Assembly (NCBI GenBank): GCA_964615935.1
Contig: CAZTTG010000001.1
Location: forward strand, 62,001 to 126,000
Reading direction: 5' to 3'
Source of the DNA: CAZTTG01 sp964615935
GTDB lineage: Bacteria > Planctomycetota > UBA1135 > GCA-002686595
Length of the DNA: 64,000 nucleotides
Every line of letters begins with the position of its first letter. Position 1 is the first letter of the stretch. The notes under the pieces were generated by a model, which saw only the letters and a list, made by a program, of their open reading frames with translations, was not told the DNA's origin and searched no databases. The position numbers and the translations under genes were made by a program. This document shows positions 18,122-27,314 of the stretch, one piece after another.

Positions 18122-18646
18122 ATGGCCGCCGCCGGCGCGCCGCACACGCCACACGGCATGAAGACCCCCACCACCAGCGATCGAGCCCCCGAGGGGGGCG
18201 AGGCCGGAGGCGCGCCGCGCCCGCTCCTCACCTGGTCCGCGCCGGTGCGGGAGGAGCTCTGCCGCAGGGCCCGGAGGGCCTTTCCGCGGGAGGCCTGCGG
18301 CCTGCTCCTGGGGCGCCGCGTCCCCGGCGGCGCGGAGATCGTCGAGGCGCCGCAGGCCCGCAACCGGGTCGTCGAGCGGGCCGGGGAGCGCTTCGACCTC
18401 GCCCCCGAGGACTGGGTGGCCATCGAGACGCGCGCGCGCGAGGCGGGCCTCGAGGTCGTCGGCGTGTGGCACACCCACCCCGACCGGCCCGCCCGGCCCT
18501 CATCCGCCGACCGGGAGAGCGCCTGGGAGGGCTACGCCTGGCTGATCGCCTCGGTCGGCGCGGAGGGCGTGCGCGACGTGCGCTCCTGGCGCCTGGTGGA
18601 GGGGACCTTCGTCGAGGAGGACCTCCGGGAGGCTCCCCTCGGTTGA
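18122..18646 (+). CDS. JAMM/MPN+ metalloprotease-like protein
   Basis: This 174-residue protein carries a complete JAMM zinc site: Glu57 in REACGLLLG, then His117 and His119 in WHTHP, with Ser127 and Asp130 in PSSAD. Bacterial JAMM proteins of this size cleave isopeptide or peptide bonds, for example releasing sulfur-carrier or ubiquitin-like proteins, or act as stand-alone peptidases. No ThiS/MoaD-like partner or sulfurtransferase is adjacent, so the substrate is open. The first 35 residues are low-complexity, and ATG 18158 is an alternative start. No signal peptide is seen, so it is probably cytosolic. The rhomboid protease gene follows after 60 bp and appears to have its own promoter overlapping this stop codon. 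Confidence 0.85.
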   Translation: MAAAGAPHTPHGMKTPTTSDRAPEGGEAGGAPRPLLTWSAPVREELCRRARRAFPREACGLLLGRRVPGGAEIVEAPQARNRVVERAGERFDLAPEDWVAIETRAREAGLEVVGVWHTHPDRPARPSSADRESAWEGYAWLIASVGAEGVRDVRSWRLVEGTFVEEDLREAPLG

Positions 18647-18671
18647 CAGCCGGGGGGATCGCACCCATTCT
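18643..18671 (+). promoter_or_regulatory. Candidate sigma-70 type promoter for the rhomboid gene
   Basis: A perfect TTGACA (18643-18648), rare in this GC-rich sequence, is followed by a 17-base spacer and a weak CATTCT (18666-18671), 35 bases before the rhomboid ATG. The -35 box overlaps the JAMM stop codon. The poor -10 match keeps this tentative. Confidence 0.3.
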
Positions 18672-18706
18672 CGGCGCGCTCCCCTCGGGCTGTCGTCGGG
18701 CGCGGC

Positions 18707-19594
18707 ATGGACGCACAAGAGAGCGAAGAGGTCGAGATCGGCAGCTTCCGCCGGCGCCGGCAGGCCCGCGAATGCGCGCTGGTGCTGCACGCCACCGGGA
18801 TTCCCTCCCGCATGCAGCAGGTGCGGGGGGGGCAATGGTCGGTGACGGTGGCCTCCCCCGACTCCCTTCGCGCGGCCGAGCAGTACGGCTTGTACCTGCG
18901 CGAGAACCGCGGCTGGCCCCCCAAGCGCGTGGAGCTCGAGCTGCTCTCGGACGGCACCATTGGCGCCAGCCTGTACTGCTGCCTCCTGGTCTCGTTCCAC
19001 ACCTTCAAGTCCTTCGGCACCTTCGGCTTCCGCTGGCACGACGCGGGAGTGGCGCGCGCTGGCCTCATCCAGCAGGGCGAGTGGTGGCGCGCGCTCACGG
19101 CGCTCACCCTGCACACCGACCTCGTGCACCTGGCCGCCAACCTCTTCTTCGGCTCGCTGTTCCTGGTCACCGCCTGCCAGATCCAGGGCACCTCCCGGGC
19201 CCTCTTCAGCCTGCTCCTGGCCGGCGGCGCGGGCAACTACCTGAACGCCTGGATCCAGGACGCCGGCCACGGCTCGGTGGGCGCCTCGACCGGCGTCTTC
19301 GGCCTCATCGGGCTGGTCGCCGCCTCCGTGTGGCAGGCGCGGCGGGAAGAGCGCCTCGGCCGACAGTACGTGCCGCTCATGATCGGCTTCTTCTTCCTGG
19401 CCTATCTGGGCTTCTCGGGCGAGCGCACCGACATCCTGGCCCACGTCACCGGCTTCGCCTGCGGCCTTCTCCTGGGCTTCGTCCACGGCCGCTGGGGAAG
19501 GGACTCCCGCAGCCTGCGCTGGGAGCGCTACCTGGCCGCCGTCACGCCCGCCACCCTGGCCCTCGCCTGGTGGTTGGCGGTCCGCAACGGCTGA
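18707..19594 (+). CDS. Rhomboid family intramembrane serine protease
   Basis: This 295-residue protein starts with a cytosolic domain of about 75 residues (HATGIPSRMQ, GQWSVTV) resembling the small alpha/beta domain that precedes some bacterial rhomboids. About six membrane helices follow. The catalytic serine is Ser194 in GSVGASTG and the histidine is His246 in DILAHVTG. The oxyanion-side motif LVHLAANLFFG is also present. The enzyme would cleave transmembrane substrates within the bilayer. No substrate is evident nearby; the neighbouring JAMM protease may be functionally unrelated. The gene is convergent with the crotonase gene, with only four bases between the stops. Confidence 0.92.
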   Translation: MDAQESEEVEIGSFRRRRQARECALVLHATGIPSRMQQVRGGQWSVTVASPDSLRAAEQYGLYLRENRGWPPKRVELELLSDGTIGASLYCCLLVSFHTFKSFGTFGFRWHDAGVARAGLIQQGEWWRALTALTLHTDLVHLAANLFFGSLFLVTACQIQGTSRALFSLLLAGGAGNYLNAWIQDAGHGSVGASTGVFGLIGLVAASVWQARREERLGRQYVPLMIGFFFLAYLGFSGERTDILAHVTGFACGLLLGFVHGRWGRDSRSLRWERYLAAVTPATLALAWWLAVRNG

Positions 19595-19598
19595 GGCC

Positions 19599-20351
<753 letters not shown>

Positions 20352-20609
20352 CGGAGCGCCTCCAGGCTGGCAGGGCAGGTCCTGAGCCGGCCGAGTCTAC
20401 CCCCAGGACACCTCCCGGGACCCGCCCGGGCGTGCGGTCGCGCACGATCCATGACCTATCCGGGGGACACTCCGGCTCCGGACCCCTGGCGGGGCCCCGG
20501 ATCGGGGAGCGCCGTCCCGCCCCTGCAGCCGAGCCTTACAGCCGGGTTACAGCCTCTCCCGGCGGGCCCTGGTCGCCGGCCCCATGATCGTCCAAGGAGT
20601 ACGACGAAA

Positions 20610-21929
20610 ATGCGAATCGCAACGACCGAAGAGGGCCGAGGCAGGAGAGCGCTCCGGGGTCTCGCGCTGCTGGGCCTGGCGGCCCTGGGCGCCCCGGCGA
20701 TGGCGCAGGCGCCGGCGGCGGCCGGGGCCCTCGCCGCCCAGGAGGAGGCGCCCGACGACGAGAAGACCAGGACGCTCAAGCGCGTCCTCTTCCTGCGCAA
20801 CGGGCAGATCCTGCGCTCCAAGGCCCGGTACGTCGATGGCTGCTGGGAGGTCCAGTCCGACGGGCGGAGCTGGACCGGCCTGCCGGCGGGCATGGTGGAG
20901 CGCGCGGAGCTCGAGCGGGACCTGATGCGCGAGCTGGGCAGGCGCCGCAAGCAGGTCGACGCCGACGACCTCCCCGCGCGCGTGGCCCTGGCGGAGTGGA
21001 TGGTGAGGAGCGGGCTGCGCCGGGAGTCCCTGCAGGAGCTGGACGTGGTCCTGCGCAAGTCGCCCGACCTGAAGCCCGCCCTGGCGGTCCTCGAGCGCAA
21101 CCACTACGCGGCCGTCCCCAGCCTGCAGAGGGTCGACCCCGACGAGCTCGAGCAGAGGAAGCGCGAGCTGTTGAGCTTCGCGGCGGGCGCCCCCACGGCC
21201 GTGCAGCACCTGGCCGCCAGCGAGCTGGGGCGGCTGGATCGGAACGAGGAGCTGAAGGCCGAGCTGGCCGCGGAGCTCACCTCCGGTTCGATCCGCCGGC
21301 GCGCCTTCGCGACCCTGGCCTTGCGGCGCCTGTTCCCCGGCCAGCACCTCCAGCCCCTGATGGTCCACGCGGTCCTCGACACCTGCGCCGACGTGCGTCT
21401 CGGCGCGGCCTGCGCGCTGCGCACCGTCGACGAGCCGGCCATGGTGGTCCCGGTCGCGCGCGCCATGCACGACAGCTCCGTCTCGCAGGTGCGCCTGCAG
21501 GCCGTCGAGACGCTGGGCAACATGGGATACCCGGCGGCCGTCCAGCCGCTCATGAGCCGCCTCTCGACCCTGGTGCAGGCCGGCGACCGCATGGGGGTCG
21601 CCCGCGGCAGCATCTTCATCGGCAAGCAGTTCGCCTACATCCAGGACTTCGACGTCGAGGTGGCCCAGTTCCAGGCGGTGGCCGACCCGCAGGTGAACGT
21701 GCTGATCGAGGGCTCGGCCACCACCGCGGGAGCGGTGGCGACGGTGTCCAAGGGGGCCTTCCTGGCCGAGCGCGCCGAGATCCGCAAGTCCCTGCGCAAG
21801 CTGACCGGCGAGGACGCCGGCAACGACAGCCAGAGCTGGCTGGACTGGTGGGAGGAGAACAAGCACGAGTGGGTGAGCGCCCGGCACTCGGGCGAGAACC
21901 CTCGCGCTCCGAGCACCCCGGGCGGGTGA
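20610..21929 (+). CDS. Exported HEAT-repeat protein
   Basis: This 439-residue protein starts at ATG 20610 with AAGGAG ten bases upstream. An N-terminal signal peptide (about residues 1-32, ending PAMAQA) is followed by a small beta-rich segment (about 55-80, LRNGQILRSKARYVDG). A long helical region follows, with HEAT-like repeats at about 215-345, including TCADVRLGAACALRTVDEPA and SQVRLQAVETLGNMGYPAA. HEAT arrays mediate protein contacts, and no catalytic site is visible. The C-terminus ends in a tryptophan-rich helix (SWLDWWEENKHEW), which closes many such planctomycete repeat proteins. Function unknown; an envelope scaffold role is a guess. Confidence 0.72.
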   Translation: MRIATTEEGRGRRALRGLALLGLAALGAPAMAQAPAAAGALAAQEEAPDDEKTRTLKRVLFLRNGQILRSKARYVDGCWEVQSDGRSWTGLPAGMVERAELERDLMRELGRRRKQVDADDLPARVALAEWMVRSGLRRESLQELDVVLRKSPDLKPALAVLERNHYAAVPSLQRVDPDELEQRKRELLSFAAGAPTAVQHLAASELGRLDRNEELKAELAAELTSGSIRRRAFATLALRRLFPGQHLQPLMVHAVLDTCADVRLGAACALRTVDEPAMVVPVARAMHDSSVSQVRLQAVETLGNMGYPAAVQPLMSRLSTLVQAGDRMGVARGSIFIGKQFAYIQDFDVEVAQFQAVADPQVNVLIEGSATTAGAVATVSKGAFLAERAEIRKSLRKLTGEDAGNDSQSWLDWWEENKHEWVSARHSGENPRAPSTPGG

Positions 21930-22079
21930 GACCCTCCCGCCGCGGCCGCGAATCCGACCGGCTCCCGGCTCGAGCGGGGGCCGGTTTCGCGTCGGGCGGC
22001 GGTCGGGAGGGCGCGCGGGAGCTACACTCATCCTTCCCGCCCTTCCTGGACGGCACCCCTTCCTCATCGGAGGTTCCCC

Positions 22080-23384
22080 ATGGGACCGCTCGTTCGTCAC
22101 GCGCTCCTTTCGACCCTCGCTCTGTTCGCTCCGGAGGCCGCGGCCCAGGGCGACCGGGAGGAGGCCGCCCCCCCGCCCGAGCCCTTCCTGCGCCTGCTCG
22201 AGGAGGACGAGGGCCGCACCCTGCGCCTGGAGCTCGCCGTGCGGAGCTTCACCCCGATCGAGGGGGAGGGGCCCGAGCTGTGCCTCGCCGCCGCCATGCA
22301 CATCGGCGAGCCGGGCTACTACGGCGCGCTGCAGGAGCTGCTCGACTCCCTGGACCGGGTGCTGTACGAGGGCGTCAAGCCCTCCGCGCTCGGCCCGGGC
22401 GAGCCGGGCGAGGAGCGGGACGAGGCGGCCCGGATCGGGGTGACCGAGCGGCGCATCCGCTTCGCGGCGGTGGCCGCACACCGCCACCGGCGGCGCACGG
22501 GTGACTGGCCCGGGAGCCTGGACGAGCTGCTCGAGGAGGCTCCCCTGGCGGTGGCGCACCGCCTGCGGGAGGCCGTCGAGGACGGCTGGGGGCGCCGCCT
22601 GCTGTACGCCGCGTCGGGGAGCGAGGACTCCCCCATCGAGATCTGGAGCCTGGGCGCCGACGGCCAGCCCGGCGGCGAGGCGGCCGCGGCCGATCTGGCC
22701 CTGTCCGATCAGAGCCCGCTCGAGGAGGGCGAGCTCGAGGAAGAGCGCGGCATCCAGCGCCAGCTCGCCGATGCCCTGGGCCTGGTGTTCCAGCTCGACC
22801 TGATGGACCACTCCGGCGCCTCCTGGCGCAACAGCGACATGAGCGTCGATCAGCTCCACCTCGAGCTCGAGGAGGCGGGGGTCGACGCCGACGAGCTCTT
22901 CGGGATGCTCAGCGGCAGCTCGATCTTCTCCAAGCTCGCCGGCGGGCTGATCGACCTCATCGCCGGCACGCGCACCGGCGGCGCGGCGCTCAGGATCATG
23001 GGCGTCGAGATGCTGGCCCGATCGGACGAGCTGATGTCCATGGCGCCCGGCGAGCTGGGCTCGATGATGGCGGTCCTGATCCGCAACCGGAACCAGGTCG
23101 TCGTGCGCGATCTGGCCGCCACCCTCGAGTCCGAGCCGGAGCTCACGAGCATCGGCATCCTCTACGGCGCCGGCCACATGCCGGATCTGCAGCAGCGCAT
23201 CACCTCCGAGCTCGGCTACGCGCCGAGCGGCGATCGCTGGTTGCCCGCCGTCACCCTGCATCTAGACCAGCTCGGCTTGCCCCTGCGACAGGTGCAGGGA
23301 TTGCGCAAGATGATCGGCGGCCAGCTCGATCTGCAGATCCGGCTCATGCAGCGCATGTCCGGGCGTTCGCGATCGGAGCGGTGA
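22080..23384 (+). CDS. Exported TraB/PrgY-like protein with an inserted pseudopilin (GspG)-like segment
   Basis: This 434-residue protein has a signal peptide (about residues 1-22) and CGGAGG six bases before its ATG. The first part resembles the TraB/PrgY/GumN fold: AMHIGEPGYYGALQ and RVLYEGVKP at about 71-100. The matching second part, ILYGAGHMPDLQQRI, lies near residues 358-375. Between them, residues about 130-212 read like the C-terminal half of a type II secretion major pseudopilin: a W-P-x-S-L-x-E-L start, DGWGRRLLY near residue 168, and IWSLGADGQPGGE. TraB-family proteins are thought to bind or degrade peptides, although no enzyme activity is firmly established. The inserted segment may be a calcium-binding or recognition module. 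No type II secretion genes are adjacent. Confidence 0.65.
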   Translation: MGPLVRHALLSTLALFAPEAAAQGDREEAAPPPEPFLRLLEEDEGRTLRLELAVRSFTPIEGEGPELCLAAAMHIGEPGYYGALQELLDSLDRVLYEGVKPSALGPGEPGEERDEAARIGVTERRIRFAAVAAHRHRRRTGDWPGSLDELLEEAPLAVAHRLREAVEDGWGRRLLYAASGSEDSPIEIWSLGADGQPGGEAAAADLALSDQSPLEEGELEEERGIQRQLADALGLVFQLDLMDHSGASWRNSDMSVDQLHLELEEAGVDADELFGMLSGSSIFSKLAGGLIDLIAGTRTGGAALRIMGVEMLARSDELMSMAPGELGSMMAVLIRNRNQVVVRDLAATLESEPELTSIGILYGAGHMPDLQQRITSELGYAPSGDRWLPAVTLHLDQLGLPLRQVQGLRKMIGGQLDLQIRLMQRMSGRSRSER

Positions 23385-23534
23385 GCCGAGATCCCCCGCC
23401 GTGGCCCCGGTACAGGGGGTGGCAGGCAGGCGGGCCGGTTTCCACTGGCCCGAACCCGCCACCCAAGTACCATGGATCCGGACCATTGCCGCCGTCGACT
23501 CGATGACGAGTCGCAGCGCGTGAAGGAGGTTTCA

Positions 23535-23747
23535 ATGACCGAGAGCGTCTACAAGATCATCGAGCTGGTGGGCACCAGCCCCGACTCCTGGGAGAAGGCC
23601 ACCGCGGCCGCGGTGGAGCTGGCCGCCAAGAGCCTCCAGGACCTACGGATCGCCGAGATCACCGAGCTCGACGTGCAGATCAAGGATGGGCGGATCGAAG
23701 CCTACCGGGCCAAGCTGAAGGTCTCGTTCAAGTTCCGGGACGAGTGA
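23535..23747 (+). CDS. Dodecin (flavin-binding dodecamer subunit)
   Basis: This 70-residue protein matches dodecin throughout: VYKIIELVGTSPDSWEKA with Trp19 for flavin stacking, a helix (AAAVELAAKSLQDL), then EITELDVQIKDGRIEAYRAK with Gln48 at the conserved flavin-contact position. Dodecins form hollow dodecamers that sequester FMN, riboflavin or lumichrome in the cytosol. The start at 23535 is fixed by AAGGAGGT ending four bases upstream. The ORF could be extended upstream to 23472, but the extra residues do not belong to the family. The cluster of inverted repeats just downstream probably ends its transcript. Confidence 0.93.
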   Translation: MTESVYKIIELVGTSPDSWEKATAAAVELAAKSLQDLRIAEITELDVQIKDGRIEAYRAKLKVSFKFRDE

Positions 23748-23756
23748 GCCCGGCCG

Positions 23757-23923
23757 GCTCGCGACGCGAGCGCGGGCCCCGTCAGGGGCCCGTCCGCGCC
23801 ACGCGAGCGCAGCGAGCATGTGGCGCAGCCGCGCGCAGGAGCGCGCGGCGCGATCACCGGCCTGCCCCGGCCCCCCTGGCTCGTCCGGCCCCGGGCCGAG
23901 GCGGCGCCTGCGGAGCAGGCGCC
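23757..23923. repeat. Cluster of five GC-rich inverted repeats between convergent genes
   Basis: The 223-bp gap between dodecin (plus) and the toroid protein (minus) contains five perfect inverted repeats in a row. They are 23757-23771 (7-bp arms), 23773-23792 (8-bp arms, GTCA loop), 23796-23826 (7-bp arms, 17-base loop), 23829-23848 (8-bp arms, AGGA loop) and 23903-23923 (9-bp arms, GGA loop). None has a following T-run. They could act as a bidirectional transcription barrier or mRNA-stabilising block, or could be an intergenic repeat element. Part of the pattern may simply reflect extreme GC content. Confidence 0.7.
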
Positions 23924-23970
23924 CCGAGGCGGATCTGCGGCATGCCTGGGCGGGCGGGAGCGGAGCCCCG

Positions 23971-26415
23971 CTAGTCCTTCTTGTCGCGGGGCCGGTTCTG
24001 CAGCTCGATCTCGGCGAAGCCGACCGTCATCTTTACGCCCGGATCGGTGCCCTCGCTGAAGGCGAGGATGCGCAGCTTCAGGTTGCGGATGCTCTCCGTG
24101 CGCTGGAAGCTCCACGTGGTCTTGCCGGGGTCCTCGGGGTCGAGCTCGATCCGGAAGGGCGTCTTGCGGTTGTCGAGCACCAGCTCGACCAGGCTGGCGC
24201 GGCCCGCGTGGCTCAGACTCTCCGGCTTCGGCCGGGCGTGGGAGAGGATCAGGGTGTTGGCCCGCACCGGCCGACGCAGCGCGAGCTCGATGGTCCGCTC
24301 CTCGTCGTCCTTGGCGCACAGCCAGCCCGTGGCGGCGCGGTCGTCGATCGCGTTGGCGGCCTTCCAGCCACCCGAGTGCTGGGAGCTGCTGCTCACCTCC
24401 ACGCGCGCCCCGGAGAGCTCGTTGCGCGTCGAATCGGTGGCGTACTCGATCATCCAGGGCTCGACGACCTCCTCGATGCGCACCTCCAGCGGCGGAGACT
24501 GGATCGCCCCCGGCGGATCCTCATCGCTGGCCCCGGGGCGCACCACCTCCACCTGGGCGATGATGGCGTAGGTCCCGGGCGAGGCGAAGCGGTGCTGGAT
24601 GGGGTAGCGGGAGATCCCCGCGGGGACGCCGCGATCCCCCTCGACCACCGCGATCGTCTCCCCCCCGACGAGGTAGCGCACGCGGGCCACGCGCGGACCG
24701 TCGCCCTCGTCCTCCGCCCACTCCCAGTCCCGGCGCGCCTGATCGCCGAAGGACGAGACCCACACCGTCAGGGGGCTGTCCCCGCTGGCCATCAGGCTGA
24801 CCGCCACCTCCGGATCGTCCACCCCGTACCGCTTGGACCGCCGCGTGCTGCTCTGCCCGCTGGTCGGCGCGGTGGCCCGCTGCAGGAAGAGGAGGGCGAA
24901 GCAGGTGTTGGGCTCGCTCTCGCCATAGGCGGTGGCCCACTGGCCCTCGTCGCCCTGGGCGCCCACCAGGAGGGAGGCCCCGGTCCAGTACCAATCGTGC
25001 TGGCCGAAGCGCTCGAGTCCGGTCAACGCGCCCACGCGCTCGAGACCGTAGAGGTAGTACTCCAGCCAGCGCTGGTTGGGATTGGACGCGTGGGGCTGGG
25101 GGTTGGAGTGCACCGAGAAGTGCTCGGCCAGCCAGGACACGCCCTCGTCGCACGCCGTCTCCATGGCCTTGCGCCGCCGCGGGGACAGGGGCCCGTCTCC
25201 GCCGATCTGTTCGAGGCAGATGCACAGGACCGAGACGCCGGCGGCGGTCATCGACCCGGTCGCCCGGCTGCCCGGGTGGTAGCCGAAGCCCGAGTCCTTC
25301 GCCTGGTAGCTGAGGGCGTGCGCTCCCAGCTTGTCCCACGCCTTGGACGGGATGGAGATGCCGCGCTGGGCGGCGGCCCGCAGGCCCAAGGCCGCGTACT
25401 GGGTATTGGAGAGGTCGAGGTTGCCCAGGGGATAGCCCCAGGATCCGGACTGCCAGTCCAGGAGGTCCTCCGCGATGCCCTGCATCCAGTCCAGGTAGGC
25501 GTCGCGCTTGGTCGCGGCCAGCGCCATGAGCTGGCAGGAGGCCGAGTAGGTCTTGATCGGCGGCCGCGAGCTCAGGTACTGGAGGGCGCGCTGGATCGCG
25601 TGATGGTCGGGCGAGACCCCCGACTTCAGGAGGGTGTAGACCGACAGCGAGGTCTGCCCGTTGCGGTACTGCCCCGGCAGGTATCCCCAGGAGCCGTCCA
25701 TGTGCTGCTGCTCGAGGACGTACTCCACCCCCCGGTCGATGGCCTGGTTGATGCGCGGCTGCAGCTCGGCCCGGGCCTTCTCGCCGATCTCGAACTGGTA
25801 GACGAGCTGAAACCCCCAGGCCCCCCCGCCGTTGCAGACCTTGACCAGCAGGTGGTTGACGCCGGGGTGGAGCTCCAGGGTGAGCCGCTCGTCGCCCACG
25901 ACCACGCCGCGGGGGACGGGGGAGTCGATCCGCAGCTTGCCGTTGAACCACAGGCGCATGCCGTCGTCGCTGCCCATGAGGACCCGCACGCTGCAGGCCC
26001 GGCGCGCCTCGATCCGACGGTAGAGGTAGGCGACCGCCCGATCCGTCTGCCTGGGCGTCAGCGCCTGGAGATCGATCTTGGCCTGGTCGGCCTCGGTCCC
26101 CTTCATGTGCCGCGTCAGGAGTGCCTCCCAGCGGATGGTCTCCCCGCCCTGGCCCTCGTAGGCCCGCGCCAGGTCCGGGCCGAGGCCTCCGGCTCGCATC
26201 GTCTCGAGGTCGGTCTCGGGCCCGTACGACTCGGCGATGCTGCTCGAGCCGGGGGGGTGGTCGAAGGGGGACAGCAGGTACCAGACCCCCCACTCGGCGT
26301 CGCTCGCCTGGGTCGCGTGGGCCGCCTGCGCCAGGACGAGGGCCAGGAGGGGCGCCAGCAGCCGACCGGCGAGCCGGTGGCGGTCCAACCGCGTGCGTTC
26401 GCGCATGGCGCACAT
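23971..26415 (-). CDS. Exported multidomain protein: beta-sandwich, terpene-cyclase-like alpha/alpha toroid, discoidin-like domain
   Basis: This protein of about 814 residues begins with a signal peptide (ATG 26415, or 26406 three codons later). Residues about 140-212 form a PA14-like sandwich (GSDDGMRLWFNGKL, PGVNHLLVKVCNGGG). Residues about 220-500 form a squalene-cyclase/prenyltransferase-like toroid with repeated Q-x-x-x-G-S-W-G-type motifs (EQQHMDGSWGY, WQSGSWGY). A beta-sandwich (about 520-640) and a C-terminal F5/8 type C discoidin-like domain (about 655-800, DDRAATGWL) follow. The DXDD motif of real terpene cyclases is absent, so the toroid is likely a binding or structural module. 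A carbohydrate- or polymer-binding exoprotein is the best reading. The membrane-protein gene lies just upstream on the same strand, 21 bp away. Confidence 0.75.
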   Translation of the reverse strand: MCAMRERTRLDRHRLAGRLLAPLLALVLAQAAHATQASDAEWGVWYLLSPFDHPPGSSSIAESYGPETDLETMRAGGLGPDLARAYEGQGGETIRWEALLTRHMKGTEADQAKIDLQALTPRQTDRAVAYLYRRIEARRACSVRVLMGSDDGMRLWFNGKLRIDSPVPRGVVVGDERLTLELHPGVNHLLVKVCNGGGAWGFQLVYQFEIGEKARAELQPRINQAIDRGVEYVLEQQHMDGSWGYLPGQYRNGQTSLSVYTLLKSGVSPDHHAIQRALQYLSSRPPIKTYSASCQLMALAATKRDAYLDWMQGIAEDLLDWQSGSWGYPLGNLDLSNTQYAALGLRAAAQRGISIPSKAWDKLGAHALSYQAKDSGFGYHPGSRATGSMTAAGVSVLCICLEQIGGDGPLSPRRRKAMETACDEGVSWLAEHFSVHSNPQPHASNPNQRWLEYYLYGLERVGALTGLERFGQHDWYWTGASLLVGAQGDEGQWATAYGESEPNTCFALLFLQRATAPTSGQSSTRRSKRYGVDDPEVAVSLMASGDSPLTVWVSSFGDQARRDWEWAEDEGDGPRVARVRYLVGGETIAVVEGDRGVPAGISRYPIQHRFASPGTYAIIAQVEVVRPGASDEDPPGAIQSPPLEVRIEEVVEPWMIEYATDSTRNELSGARVEVSSSSQHSGGWKAANAIDDRAATGWLCAKDDEERTIELALRRPVRANTLILSHARPKPESLSHAGRASLVELVLDNRKTPFRIELDPEDPGKTTWSFQRTESIRNLKLRILAFSEGTDPGVKMTVGFAEIELQNRPRDKKD

Positions 26416-26436
26416 TCTAGCGCATCTGCGCGGCGC

Positions 26437-27126
26437 TCAGCCCCTCGACAGCACCATGATCTTCTGCCAGATCTTCCGCGACAGCCCGCTCGTCAGGCTC
26501 TCGACCCCGTCGACCGCGTCGATGGCGGCCCGATCGTGGAAGTCCTGGATGTAGAGGGCGGCCAGCTTGCTGATGAGGGACAGCATCTCGCTGCAGTAGT
26601 CGTAGTAGCGATTGAGCTCGAAGGGCGTCAGGGTCCTCTCCGGCGAGGACGGGGTCCGTGGGCCACCGAGAGATGCCCGCTCGGGGTCCTTGGTGAGCTG
26701 GTGCATGTCCACGATGTGGGCCAGGGCGCGCAGCTCGTGGATGGCTCGCAGGGCGCGGTTGCGCTTCACGCGCTGCTCGACCGTCAGCAGCGAGACCGCG
26801 AAGGCGCCGATGAAGAACATCGCGCCCAGGGCGGGCTCGAGGACCTGGACGAAGTCCAGGGTGGTCTCGATCCTCCCCACGCTCCCCAGCAGGAAGGGGA
26901 CGTACGCCAGGACGGCCAGGACGCAGGTCAGCAGCGCGAACACGAGCAGGCGCAGGATCCGGATCGGCTCGCCGATGATCCGGACGCGCTCGACCGAATC
27001 CTCGGCGATCTGGTACAGCTCCTGGGCGATTCGTCTCAGGCCCGCCTCGGAGAAGCGCTCGCCGATGCGCCTCTCGAGCCTGCCGATGGTGTCGAGGACG
27101 CCCTTCGATTCGATCTGGCGGAACAT
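26437..27126 (-). CDS. Membrane protein of unknown function
   Basis: This 229-residue protein has an amphipathic, charged N-terminal helix (1-52), two membrane spans (about 58-80 and 98-118) and a charged cytosolic tail with a long helix (RVKRNRALRAIHELRALAHI). No family could be named. A purine-rich GAGGAGGAGG directly precedes the ATG. It is 21 bp upstream of the toroid/discoidin gene on the same strand, so the two may be cotranscribed. The tail length and helical content suggest a scaffold or regulatory membrane protein, but this is only inference. Confidence 0.6.
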   Translation of the reverse strand: MFRQIESKGVLDTIGRLERRIGERFSEAGLRRIAQELYQIAEDSVERVRIIGEPIRILRLLVFALLTCVLAVLAYVPFLLGSVGRIETTLDFVQVLEPALGAMFFIGAFAVSLLTVEQRVKRNRALRAIHELRALAHIVDMHQLTKDPERASLGGPRTPSSPERTLTPFELNRYYDYCSEMLSLISKLAALYIQDFHDRAAIDAVDGVESLTSGLSRKIWQKIMVLSRG

Positions 27127-27200
27127 GCCTCCTCCTCTCAGGTGGATCGAGCTCCCGGGGCCCCGAGCATGCCACCGGCTCCGGCCGGATCAACGAAGTA

Positions 27201-27226
27201 GGGCGGCTCCCACGGGGGAGCCGCCC
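27201..27226 (-). terminator. Strong hairpin downstream of the VOC gene
   Basis: A perfect 11-bp GC-rich stem (27201-27211 with 27216-27226) has a four-base loop. It lies about 90 bp beyond the VOC stop on the minus strand. There is no long T-run, as is common in high-GC genomes, so termination efficiency is uncertain. Confidence 0.55.
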
Positions 27227-27314
27227 GCGATGTCGGTCGTGCGGACGGCCTCGCCCCCGGGCCAGGAGTCCCCGCGCGGGCCCCGATCCGCGAAGGGCGT
27301 GCGGAGGATGGCCG

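Noticed and set aside
23971..26415. Squalene-hopene cyclase
   Set aside because: The DXDD catalytic motif is absent and extra binding domains and a signal peptide are present.
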